Source: Periplaneta americana (Eukaryota > Arthropoda > Insecta > Blattodea > Blattidae). Taken from it: a stretch of 64,000 nucleotides of DNA. The position numbers and the translations under genes are program-made. The first letter of the stretch is position 1. Each line of letters starts with the position of its first letter. The stretch lies in contig NC_091125.1 of NCBI RefSeq assembly GCF_040183065.1, forward strand, positions 128,158,621 to 128,222,620. The letters run 5' to 3'. Positions 35,346 to 47,100 of this stretch are shown here, in pieces. A model generated the notes under the pieces. That model searched no databases. It worked only from the letters and a program-made list of their open reading frames with translations, and had not been told where the DNA came from.

Positions 35346-36399
35346 GATGGTGTACACCAAAACATAAACTGATATTTGCGTGCAAATATACGCTATAAAT
35401 ATGCAATTACAATTAATGTAAATGTATTATTTATATCATACACATTTACCTTATACTCTTTTGATGGAGATTTTTCGTCTTGAAAATTCAACATCTGTTG
35501 CTGAAGAATGTTAAGTGAAATGTTTTGTGTCAGAAGATGTTGTTGACACACAAAAAAAAAAAGACACATACACACAAAACAAAAAAAAAGCAGTAGAGTT
35601 GCCAGTTTTATATAAGCATTGATTACTGAAATGATTAATTTAGTTCCAGAGCCATTGCCATGAAACGTCCAACTTAATGAATATCAATTTTAAAAATGGC
35701 AGATGTCAGTAAAAATGTGTATTTTATTGTATAAATAGGAAAACATACATGGATAATCTCAATCTCCAGATTTTTTCAGTTGTGAACGAAGTTGTAATTG
35801 TGGAAGAAGATCACTTTTACACATTTACCACATGTATTTTTAAATCCGAGTTCTAGTTATTAATATGCTGTTTTATGTAAGACGTAAGCAATTATTGTTC
35901 GTCATCATGTCATTTATTTTTATAAATTGTATAGGTTTGGCAGAGTCTTGTATGAATATTTTAATTTTGCTGAATAAACACATTCAATGAGAATCTGAGT
36001 ACAAGTACAAATTCAGAGAGGTTGTTGCTATATTTCGATGTAAATATCCCTTAAAAACAAAAGCAAGCTATACTACTGGATATCTCATTTAAACTTTGAA
36101 TTGTTGTGAATATGGTGGTGATGGTAGTGGCAGCAGTAGTGGGGACGGAGGCTGGAATATGGTGATGGTGAAAGATAAACTTCTCAAATTGTTGTCACTA
36201 ATTTATTGTAAATGTTTTAAAGTGAAAGAATATCCTCCATATTAACTACACAAGTATGCATGGGAAAGTGTGCATTTGCTGAGTTTTAAGGTAGTTGAAT
36301 CATTTTTCTGAAGATTCTTCTGTTTCCTGTACATACATCAGTGACTTGGCTGGTTCAGCTGTGTAGAATCCTAGAAGCTTACAGGCTTCGGTGATAGAT
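35346..36399. other. no gene seen
   Basis: A minus-strand frame at 35393-35575 could hold a short exon ending at a GTAAATG donor near 35451, but nothing about it is recognisable. Confidence 0.35.
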
Positions 36400-36572
36400 G
36401 ATGCCCTGTGAGATAATAAAAATAGATTACGTGACATTCGTCGTACATTTGGGGAAAACCTCGAAAAAATTCCACCCGGGTTATGAGCCCAAGTGGGATT
36501 CGAACCCACACTCAAGCGCAGTCCTGGTCAGTAGGCAAATGTACCTACTGTCTGAGCTACGGCAGTGGCTTT
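36400..36572 (-). repeat. tRNA-derived SINE
   Basis: Minus strand has a tRNA-like head with box A-like GTAGCTCAGACAGTAGG, box B GGGTTCGAATCCCAC, and the body GAATTTTTTCGAGGTTTTCC. Confidence 0.7.
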
Positions 36573-37259
36573 CAACAGAATTTAAATAATGTATTCGTCT
36601 CTGGAGATCATTCTCTGACAGGACTAATATTGTGAAGAGAAGGACATCTCTTTTAATCTGTATGTTAATGAGGACTGTCTTCTATTTCTGCTATACTGTA
36701 AATAATTATAATAAATGAATACGCTACTTCAGTGAAATTTCGATATTTTTCCATACCACATACAAGAAAAAAGACATACTTAAATCATTGAAAATAACCT
36801 CAAAATTGTAATGATGTTATCAATAGGTAACAGTTCCATATAGTACACAACATTCTATACTAGATAATTAGCAAAGCAACATCTTTAGCATGACTTGTGG
36901 CTTGTGAACCATCCCAAATCTCGACCTCATCACTCTGAGCACGAGTCCTTATTTACTTGGTCAGTCATGGCCTACTGTTATAAATAAAAACAATTAACAA
37001 TAGGTATTTCAGTCATAACGTCATAAAATACCAGATGAAGCTATGAGGTAATTAAATAATTAAAATACGATCATTTGGTCCAGGAAGCATAAATTTTGGT
37101 GCAAGATAATTCCTTTAACATTTGCTGTTGTATCTAAATTATTGAAATATCATTTGATCTAAGGAGCATCCATTTTTGGTGAAAGAATAATACATTTGAC
37201 TTGTTTCTAAATTATTCTTGAATACTTTCTTAAATCACTTCAAACCAATGTAAATATAG

Positions 37260-37470
37260 TAGGATGACCATATTTAAAAAAAAAAAAAAACAGGATTCCT
37301 ATTAAAGTTGACATGAATCAACATTTCATCTAAACATTTATTATTATGTTTATAGGCCTTTAATGTCAGTGAGCTGGATATTTGGCATCCCGAACATACT
37401 TTTCTCAGGCAGGGGATAAGAGGCTGAAAAAGGGACAATCCCATTGAAAACGGAATGTCTGATCACCCTA
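37260..37470. mobile_element. hAT-type MITE
   Basis: Ends TAGGATGACCATATTT and, inverted, TAGGGTGATCAGACATT are the TAGGGTGACCA-type ends of hAT elements. The flanks AAATATAG and AATATAAT are near copies, consistent with an aged 8-bp duplication. 211 bp, no coding. Confidence 0.55.
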
Positions 37471-38109
37471 AATATAATATGGATTATGTATGAAGATAAT
37501 TTTTTGTGTTGGGCTCCATTGTGGGTTATCGTTTATGTAAACAAAAACAAATGAAAATTAACATGTCACATAAATATTAGCCTATTTTAAGAAATGCGGG
37601 AAATCTGTAAGTAATAAAAAAATGTGCACCTTATGGAATAATTAATACTTAATAAGAATATTTAACACAATATGTGCCACATGTATATTTGTAAAGTTAT
37701 TTCATTTCTTACTTTCGTCAAATAACGCAATGCAAATCAGAGTCTGTGGATACCCAGAATAGTGCAATCAGCTAGTCAGCCACCATTGTTATTCCATTTC
37801 AACGTGCTTGGGATAGAAACATTTAAAGTAAAACTCAATTTAGGCCAGTATCCGTGGCCCATAATATTAAAAATATTTGACTCTGATTTAGGCTACATTC
37901 ATTTCCTATACAACTGTGTACGGAAAATAGCACGTGCTGGAATAACAATGGCTGATTTGTCAGCATTTCCAGTCCAAAGGACTGTGGTACTCTGGATATC
38001 CAAGGGCTCTGATACAAATCAGACATCAGTCCTACATGGTGTGGCATGGGAGGATATCGAAGTTCCTGTTTTCTGTGTATTTGTACACAATGACTCACAT
38101 CTACCTTAA
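37471..38109. other. unassigned region with a 115-codon frame
   Basis: Open frames overlap here on both strands (37762-38109 plus, 37835-38200 minus). Neither shows a domain or splice context I recognise, and repeats adjoin it, so no gene is called. Confidence 0.3.
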
Positions 38110-38274
38110 GGGCTGTATTCATAGACATTCTTAGCGCTGGCTTCCAGTGGATGATCAGCGAACTAACCAGTGTTAGAGATATGATATGAATCCCATACAA
38201 GTAACCAGTCGATAGCTGGGGCTAGTTTAGCATGCTTGTAGCACAGGCTAGCGAAATGTCTATGAATAGCACCC
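38110..38274. mobile_element. 165-bp Harbinger-type MITE
   Basis: Inverted ends GGGCTGTATTCATAGACATT and GGGTGCTATTCATAGACATT, flanked by TAA on both sides (38107-38109 and 38275-38277). The 3-bp TWA duplication suggests PIF/Harbinger; this superfamily call is inference. Confidence 0.6.
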
Positions 38275-38302
38275 TAAGACTTTTTTTAATCAAGTTTGGT
38301 AA

Positions 38303-39145
38303 TAGGGTTGCCAACTAGCTGCTGTTTCACCGGCACATCCGGAAATTTTGGCGGATCTCAATCTAAGACCGGTGGCCGGTATCAACACTTTACTGGCTCT
38401 ACTTGTCCCGGTAATTTTATTAAATGAGTTTGAGAACTTGTAACAACAGCTTTCATCATATGCTAAAAGAGGAGCCAAAGATAATACGGGAATTTTCAAG
38501 TATTCTTCAACCTAAATACTTGATGGTTGTACATCAAAAGTGGAAGAAATTTTAAGTATTAGACAAAAATTAAGGCTGGAACTAGATCAAGATATACTTT
38601 ATGATGAACTGTGCTTGTTAAACGACGTGGATTTTTCCTTTGTGAAAGATGCACATTTGACAAGTTTTATAAAATAAGTAGTGTAAATATTTTCAGGATA
38701 GAGATGCCTCAAAGAAATCTCCACAAATAAAAATGGTAGTTCAACACATGTTTGCTATTCCTTCAAGTATTCTTTTGTGAAGCGTGAATTCAGTATCATG
38801 AATATCTTGTGAAATAAAGTGAGGAATCATTTAAGTGTGGAAATAGTAAAAGCTGAACTTTTTACTGGGGAAAATCTTAAATTTAGATGTAGATCATTTT
38901 ATCACCTTACAGCAGAATAAAAATAAGTTTTAAGGCTGTGATATCAAGCCTCAAATACAAAATTAAAAAGTCCATTTTGGAACACTGAAGCAAGATATTT
39001 TCTTAATTTATTTTTATTATTATTATTATTTTTTTTTTTGCTCATATCATATAGCAGATTCCGTATTTACTATGTTATATATATTCATCCAAACATGCGT
39101 GTATAAAATGGCCGGTAATTTTATTTACCAAAGTTGGCAACCCTA
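38303..39145 (+). mobile_element. hAT DNA transposon, internally deleted
   Basis: Perfect 8-bp target duplication TTTGGTAA (38295-38302, 39146-39153) and 14-bp inverted ends TAGGGTTGCCAACT. Around 38780-38880 a decayed frame reads FSIMNIL then VRNHLSVEIVKAEL, matching the hAT C-terminal dimerisation domain, with an in-frame stop between. At 843 bp most of the transposase is lost. Confidence 0.85.
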
Positions 39146-39457
39146 TTTGGTAATGTACTTCTGGGAAGTATATATGGTATAATTTATTCCTCTTGTCTCT
39201 AGTCCAGAAAGCGAAATTTTATGTCCTTATCTGGGTGCATTATAATTTATTTAATTTATATACATCTTTTAAAGTTGAGCTGCGGCTTAGTCACATAGAC
39301 AATGGCCTTTTACTGAGGCAACCTGAGTTTAATCCCTGGCAGCACCACAGAAATTTCTGGTGGACAAAGCAGCTCTGGGACAGGTTTTCTCCGAGTACTT
39401 CGGTTTTTCCTGCCAATTCATTCCAGCATTGCTCCAACATTCATATATCACTGCCCC

Positions 39458-40078
39458 CAGTCGCCCTGAGTGGCGCAGTTGATATAGCGCTGGCCTTCTG
39501 TGCCCAAGGTTGCGGGTTTGATCTCTGCTCAGGTCGATGGCATTTAAGTGTACTTAAATGTGATAGGCTCATGTTACTAGATTTAGTGGTATGTACAGCT
39601 TGATTCAGAGATTTTGGCCCTTGCAAAAAGTAAATAGACTAAAGGCGAGTATCTCATCACTACTGGCGGACTGGGTCACACAGGTCAGTAACACCTAACA
39701 CTTCCTTCTTATCATGTTGCGGTACACTCCGTCTTAAAACACAATATTCTTCCACACGTCCCGTCACTAGCCATTATGTCTGTTGACTAAATAATGTCAT
39801 GATGACTTATATTTTCTTGACCTGAGTGTCCCTCAGCTACAAGCAAGATATTATATTCATTCATCTTCTTCCTCTCCATTGCACGTTTGTTATTAAACTT
39901 CTTTCTTATTACGCAACACACAGCTCGCTCACTAACCAAACAACCAAGGACAAGGGCCAATAACACTGAATCGAGCTGTAAAAGAACTGCAGGACAAAAT
40001 TCCGGCATACCGGCGACGCTGATATAACCTCGGCAGTGCGAGCGTCGTTAAATAAACCATAATTTATTTATTTTTTTT
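39458..40078 (+). repeat. inner SINE, itself split by a MITE
   Basis: Head GCCCTGAGTGGCGCAGTTGA with box B-like GCGGGTTTGATCTCTGC; the tail GCAGTGCGAGCGTCGTTAAA ends in a T-rich run. A 383-bp element at 39596-39978 interrupts it. Confidence 0.75.
39596..39978. mobile_element. Tc1/mariner-like MITE inside the inner SINE
   Basis: Ends CAGCTTGATTCAGAG and, inverted, CAGCTCGATTCAGTG, continuing to TTTTGGCCCTTG/TATTGGCCCTTG, flanked by TA at 39594-39595 and 39979-39980. A 73-codon minus-strand frame inside has no recognised domain. Confidence 0.7.
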
Positions 40079-40164
40079 CACTGCCCCGAATGGTGTAAGA
40101 AATCTGACCATCTCGCACAGATTATCCCATTGGTCCATTGAAGTGACTTTCTACTTGATCAGCT

Positions 40165-40222
40165 TCAAGAGCCGAAAACAAGATTGAAGGAGGGAAGATT
40201 TATATGTTTTAAATAATAGCTT
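40165..40222 (-). CDS. MTHFR: MTHFR exon 8, doubtful terminal exon
   Basis: A strong acceptor GTTTATTTTCAG 131 bp past exon 7 opens a phase-matching 58-nt exon ending in TGA: it completes Arg318 and adds [18 protein letters not shown]. This tail does not resemble the usual continuation after TLNR, and the intron is far shorter than the others. A distant exon I failed to see is equally possible. Confidence 0.3.
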
Positions 40223-43200
40223 CTGAAAATAAACAACAAGCAGGAATATCGTTTGCAACACTTTAAAAGAAATGAATTGTTACACAACACAAAGAGTGTA
40301 TGATTAGCATGTTTTCACACAGATTGATGCCTTTCAGAATGTTTATAAAATACCTGTTTAATGTGAAGAAGTGAACTGCTTGTAACTGGTTACTTGAGAA
40401 TAGCTGGGACACTATCTTCACTGCTAAATGAACACCGAATTTTCTTACGGCCTCTTGATTGTCTCTGATTGGCTCAATAATGTTCAACACGGCTTTTGGA
40501 ATCTCAACTTTACATATTCTCGAGAGATGCAGAAGTGAAGAGTATTCCTGTTGAAAGAAAAGAACTTCTGAAACAGTACACAGAAACTTCAGAAGAATAA
40601 CAGTAGTCACCAACATTGCCAGCAGCAGCAGTAGATTAATTGCAAGTAGGCCTATATGACTTCAAATTTTCTCTTATACACTCTACAATATTTCCGTGAA
40701 AATCTAGACATTAATGGCAACTGATATTTACATCAAGAAGATCGAAATATTATATATTCCTAAACACAACTAAAAATTAGGATTTTTATGCGTAAGAGTA
40801 GTGTTCATTGTAGTTGATTATAATTATTTTCTGTTTATGACTTCATTCTTATTAATTTATTATAATTATCTTGGCTAAACTAACTCTGAGGCAGTTCCCT
40901 TCATATTCTGCTTTTACACCTGGCATATATACGAATTTATGACAGGTTAGATTTGGTTAATTGGAGCTTTTGTTATGTCTTTACATTATACAATCAACTG
41001 CACCTCCACAAAAGAAAATCCCTTATAAATTCAATGACTTTCACTTCGGAAATAACCGGAACTACTTCAGCGCTAGTTTCACCATTTCTTTCCGAAAGTA
41101 ATTACCTTTTTGTTGGAATTCACTTACAGTATGTAAGCATTTTTATCATCCTGGGAGAGCAATATTATACAGAATGGATAAAAAATGTCAACAACGTTCA
41201 AGGAACCCAGTTAGCAGTGAGCCCCTACATGCTCAGTTTACCCTCGTAATAAATCCCGCTTCTGCTCGGGCATAGAACCGCATTTTTATTTGCAATACTT
41301 TCACGAAAACATCTTTACGGAGAAAGTGTTTCTGAAAATTCTGATATACTTTCCCGGTTTTTCTTATGGATAAGACAACGATATGCAGGCTCGTAAAAAC
41401 AAAAGACGATAGAGGCTCGGTTCAGAACAACAGGTGAGAATAACTGGGTCTTGATAGAGGAAAAATTAGACTTAATTGATTTTTGATTAGAACAAAATCT
41501 TCGAAAACCTTTGCGCTGATTAGCTCAGCATGTAGGGATATCTAAACCTCAGTTCAATACGCCTCTAAATTGTTGAAGTTAAAATCGTACAAAACCCGTG
41601 TAGTGCATCAGCTTTTGCTTCCAGATGACGCGATTAGCATAAAGATAAATATCCGACAAGAAATATGGAACATTAGTCAAAATGATCTACAGAAAGTGTC
41701 CGGGAATGTACTGAAGAGATGTGAAACATGCCTGATTGCATTTAAAACAATAAGGTAAGCTTTTTCATTTGAGTTTATCTTGCCGCAAATTACGATCATA
41801 ATCTGGCACGAGACGGTCTGCTATACCCCTGTAGCATTCGGAGACAGCTGGACGTAAGGTTGAACAGTGGCGTTTTGTCTCGTCCACAATGTATAAATAT
41901 ATGCACGTTCTTGCTCTTGCCTCAACTGCTGTTATTTTGAAGTAGAATATGTCTTTCCCTATGCTGAGTATAGGCACTGGTTCCAGGATCAATGGTGAAA
42001 CAAAAAATGACAATTTCAAATGCGTACTGTAACACAGCCACAGCCGAATGCTATGGGCATGAGGGTGCCAAAGTTGCTTATAAAATTTGCCATGCCATGC
42101 AGACTCTCAGTAATATCTCGGCATCAAGAGCAGCTATAGACCTGTACTATCACTCGTTTTTATTTATAATCATAAGTTCTGCAATATTAAAGTGATAATA
42201 GACACTTAAGATACACTTTGAACCATAGTGAAAATTTGTTGTGAAGTGGGACTAATATTGGAATTTCGCTTCATATGAAGAGATTTATATTGTAAAACAT
42301 TCAAACAAACACAACTGTTTCATTCCCGAAACTGGATGATGTATTCCACTTGCCAGTGTATCTCTGATATAGCGCAGAAATAGACAGGATTGATGAATAT
42401 GTAGGTGATAATGACGGCAAAATGAGCATAGGATCTAGTGCCGAAAGTTACCCAGCATTTGCTCTTAATGGGTTGAGGGAAAATCTCGGATAAAAACCAA
42501 CCAGGATTCGACCCTGGGCTGGCTAGTTTTGAAGTCAAACATGCCGACCACTATTCCAAAGCAATGCACATTTTATTTATTGCGCAGCAAATACTTTTCA
42601 TGACAACTTTTCTATTGAACTTTAGAAGTAGAAATAGATTTTAAATTTATTACCTGTATAAGCATTATTCCTGGAATAATAGGCACTGTGATGCCAATTT
42701 TTCTGCACTGCAGCACAAAATTGATGAAAGGATCAACTTCGAAACAGAACTGTGTTAATATAAAATCAGCTCCTGCATCAACCTGAATAAAGAAGGGCAA
42801 GAAAATATATATCCATAAAAGCACTTACTAGGAACAGTACTTGAATTGTATAGTAGAGTCAGTCCATTTTATGAAATAAACAAAAACAACAGATAATATT
42901 GAAGAAATTGCAATGCAATGCAAATGGCTTTTAAGGAACTCCGAGGTTCATTGCCGCCCTCACATAAACCCACCATCAGTTCCTATCCTGAACAAGAGTA
43001 ATCCAGTTTCTACCATCATATGTCACTTTCCTCAAATCCATTTTTATATTACTATTATATGAGAAGTGACTAAAAGCATTGCAAATGTGGATATGGAGAA
43101 GAATGGAATGTGTGAAATGGACAGACAGAATAAGAAACGAAGCTGTGTTGGAAAGAGTGGGTGAAGAAAGAATGATGCTGAAACTGATCAGAAAGAGGAA

Positions 43201-44063
43201 AAATGAATTGGCTGGGTTACTGGTTGAGAAGAAACTGTCTTCTGAAGGATGCACTGGAAGGATGGTGAACGGGAAAATAGTTCAGGGCAGAAGAAAATAT
43301 CAAATGATAGACGACATTAAGACATATGGATCATATGAGGAGACAAAGAGGAAGGCAGAAAATAGGAAAGGTTGGAGAATGTGGGCAGAACACTATGAAT
43401 GAATGAATGAATATTTTTCCACCAATTAAGGGCCGAGGAAGCTATTCAAAAATAGAAAGAATACAGTACATGTGCCTTATTGCAGTAACTTCGTTACATA
43501 CTTTTTGTTTGAGGTACAGCAAGTCTTGATGAATAGAGTCTGCCTCTGGATGACCCATTGGATATCCAGCTACGCAGATTGTGAAGTAATTGCCGAAGTT
43601 TTCTCGAATGAAGTGAACAAGGTCTCTCGCATATCGAAAATCACTTGGGTCATTATCTGGTCTATCTGTAATTACATGAAAAATGTTACAGCTACGTACA
43701 TATGTGTGTGTGTGTGTGTGTGTAAAAGTAGAGCAGTATCGTAATGTTTATTACTGCTATCCAAATTTCTTTACATTTGTTTAATTTTATTAGTAAAATA
43801 TGTAGGTTTATCTCTAGCCTTAAAAATATATACTAACCTCCACGAAGAGCAAATATATTCTTTATGCCAATATTTCTAGCTCGACAAAGCAGGTTATAAA
43901 CTTGTCTCTTGCTAAGTCCCACACACGACAAATGAAGTAGCACAGATTTGGTATTTCTCACGGCTGCAGCTAGTCTTAAGGCCCTTGGCGCACCTGGTGA
44001 TATCCATTCTCAATTTGTACAAAACGAAACCACTAAATTTAAATAATTTAACAATATAATGTG

Positions 44064-44118
<55 letters not shown>

Positions 44119-47100
44119 GATATGGTGGTATTTGTGAAGTACCTAATGGATATTTCAGAATTAATCATTATAAACATTTAACATGAATCATGATGTGATT
44201 TTTTAATAATTTCGGAAAGTTTAAGAAAGAACATTTTGATAATAGCTCGCTCATGACTCAGTGGTAGCCTTTCTGTCTTCCTTCGTGGCGATCTGGGTTC
44301 GACCCATGTTTGGATCATAAAGGAATTTGTTTTGGGCCAGAGTATGCGAGGAGTTTTTCTTGGGATTCTCCCATTTCCTCTCACCATTGTCATCATTCTA
44401 CCAATACTCCACAATCATCCATACTTGGTGAGTGCCAAACCAAGCCTCCAGAACAAATAAAGAATAGCTAGAAGTTGTACACATTCGTATTTAATAAAGA
44501 CTAATAATTATTAATACTAAATTTGTTTCAGTACAGTAACCGGTACTATATTTCCAGTTTCGATCAATAATTAAGTACATTGCTTTATTTGTAAAGGTAT
44601 TCACAAAACAATTTAAATCTAAGTTATTTTAATAATGTTGTGTTTGTCCATGTTCCTTTGTATTGTAAAAACTTATTTGTTATCGAAAATCATACTAAAC
44701 TTATATATATATATATATATATATCGACACACACACAAAAAGACAATACAGTTTAATATGTGAATAGAATTTGACTTACTGAGCAATGGTTCTGCAGATT
44801 CTGGACTGGGTGATGACAAACCAAGATGCCATGTAATAGCAGCAAAGAGTGGGTTGCAGGAATCATGTATCGTATGAACACTAAAATCATTTGCATTAGT
44901 TTTAAAAGTTTGAATTTAATTAAACAACGTAACATGTCCCATTGAGGACAAATGCCTCCTACAAGAGGGATAGCGTTTTCCTTATCTCATGCTGTGAGCT
45001 AATTCACGTAAAGGGTTTAAAAATTTAGATAGGTTTAAACTTAACTTCATTTCAGTTAGCTAATACAAACTGTATTTTATAAATACCAGTAGGCCTACAT
45101 AATCTTTTTTTTGCTTTTTTTTTTTTTTTCCTATATTTTTCGTTTGTTCCATCCTTTCTTTTTATTTTATTTGCTCTTTGTACGAAGTATAAATATAACA
45201 TATTGTGATGCTACATAAAGTCTATTGCGAAATTTTCGCAGAAATAAAAGTTTTCAACATTCTTGACACAAAACAAACGATTTTGGACATACCATCTGTC
45301 AATCTGTCTGTCCTGTCTGTAGGCAGTGATGTCTCCTAAACCAGCAGTTCCCAACATGTGCCGCAAGTGATTTGAAAGGGGTCTACAGAAACAAATTGTG
45401 TTATGAAGCGGTATTTTGACTAATTTTAACTTTATCATGTGCTCTGATTTTTATCAGCTTGCTGGAATATTATTTCTTTACCTCAGATTTTCGAGATACA
45501 CAGTTAAACAGGAATAGGTTCGCTTGAAGGACTTCTCTTGACTTACAATTCTTGCATACCTATCCAATATTTTTCGTTTTTTAAATTCAGGATTAAAGTT
45601 TAACCTGTGAGAGGTCATGCAGTGCACTCTAACATCATAGATTGCACACAGTGGAAAAGATCGCACCATTAAATTTTGTCACTGCTATTCGAGTTTGATG
45701 TTGCTTTTTAAAATTTTTTTTTTGTTGTTGTAGTATGTTTAATTGAAATTAGATTTTATTACACTATTAACTATTTTTCTCATTGTAGAATGTAGCTTTG
45801 TAATAAGAGTTAACAATAATAATTGCCAAGAATGTTTAAAACACTAAAGTCTATTTTTGTAATACAAGCTTAGAACAATTGACAAGAATGTTTGATGTAG
45901 GTTATCTCAATGTATTACATGTGGCAGAAATATTATGAGATCGATCATTAAGCTACATAATACTAAAGCAAGTAAACATAATACCGAGAATATTATAACT
46001 AAAATGAGCATAGAATTTGACATGGAATCAAAATAAATATCTAGTACTGATACAAGTAAACACAAGTTACAGTAACCAGACGTAAGTGCAAGTTTGAACC
46101 AATAAATTATTGAGATTTGCGATAAATTAATTAGTTTACGAAATTGTATATTTATTATGTATAACTACTTTTGTATATAGATCTTTTTGTTAAATTATTA
46201 AGTTTAGTACTTTGTGAATTAATATCAATAAATCTATCACTATCACAAGTTACAGTAAAGACATATAATTACATTATGTTATGTCTCCTTGTACGACCGC
46301 GTGAGGGAGTGTAATGTACATAACACATTCTCTGCTCTCCTGTAGCTTGTATTTCGTCTAAGTCCACTTCGGACAATACCTGATTCACACAACTAGGGAA
46401 AGGATGCTTATTTTCCACCTAATTTACTCCTTAAATATATCTTCGTTATAGATTATTCATAACTCTTGACCTATAAACAAACAGAAAAAGCAACAAACAA
46501 ACAAAACAAAGGAAAAACAGAGTGGAGTCATGCACCATACACTCGCAGTTTAACTCTCAGCATAAATGAACTAACAAGGAGACTGCCCCATTTTGATGTC
46601 AAGATTAGGGTCGGGGAAATTTTGGGTGAAAGTATGGCCAAATCCATAAGATACATATCTCGGCTTTTTTTTTTTTTCATAAAGGGCTGGGTTCAAGAGA
46701 AAAAAAATTGGAAAATTACTAGTCATACGACTGTAGCATAACTATTCATTTCATGAAGGATGAGTGGAACAGAGAAAAATTCTTTCTGGCACAGGGATTT
46801 GAACCTGAGTTTTCAGCTCTATGTGCTGATGCTTTATCCACTAAACCACACCGGATTCCCATCCTGATGTCGGATTGAATCCTCTCAGTTTAAGTTCCAC
46901 CTCTTGGGTTCCCTCTAGTGGCCTATCCTCATGCACTTCATCTGATACAAAGATTTTCCAGAAACTTTCATTTTCATTGGTAAAACTGTTCAGCAAAAGT
47001 AACTCTGTTGTTCAAATCTCAAACTTTCAATTCTTGGGCTATCAGTACCTGAATCTTATAAGGATGGGACTTTAAATCTGTGAACAATATCCTGCCCAAA

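Larger units (their letters stand above)
39278..40130 (+). repeat. SINE interrupted by a second SINE (nested)
   Basis: The outer SINE starts near GAGCTGCGGCTTAGTCACA and reaches CACTGCCCC at 39449-39457, then resumes after the repeat of CACTGCCCC at 40079-40087 with GAATGGTGTAAGAAATCTGA. The CACTGCCCC copies are the target duplication of the inner SINE. Confidence 0.75.

Noticed and set aside
35393-35575. Possible exon reading QQQMLNFQDEKSPSKEYK before a GTAAATG donor, minus strand
   Set aside because: Considered as a late MTHFR exon, but it matches no part of the family and has no supported acceptor.
37762-38200. Overlapping frames of 115 and 121 codons on opposite strands
   Set aside because: No recognised motif, the frames run into a MITE, and codon use shows nothing typical of an exon.
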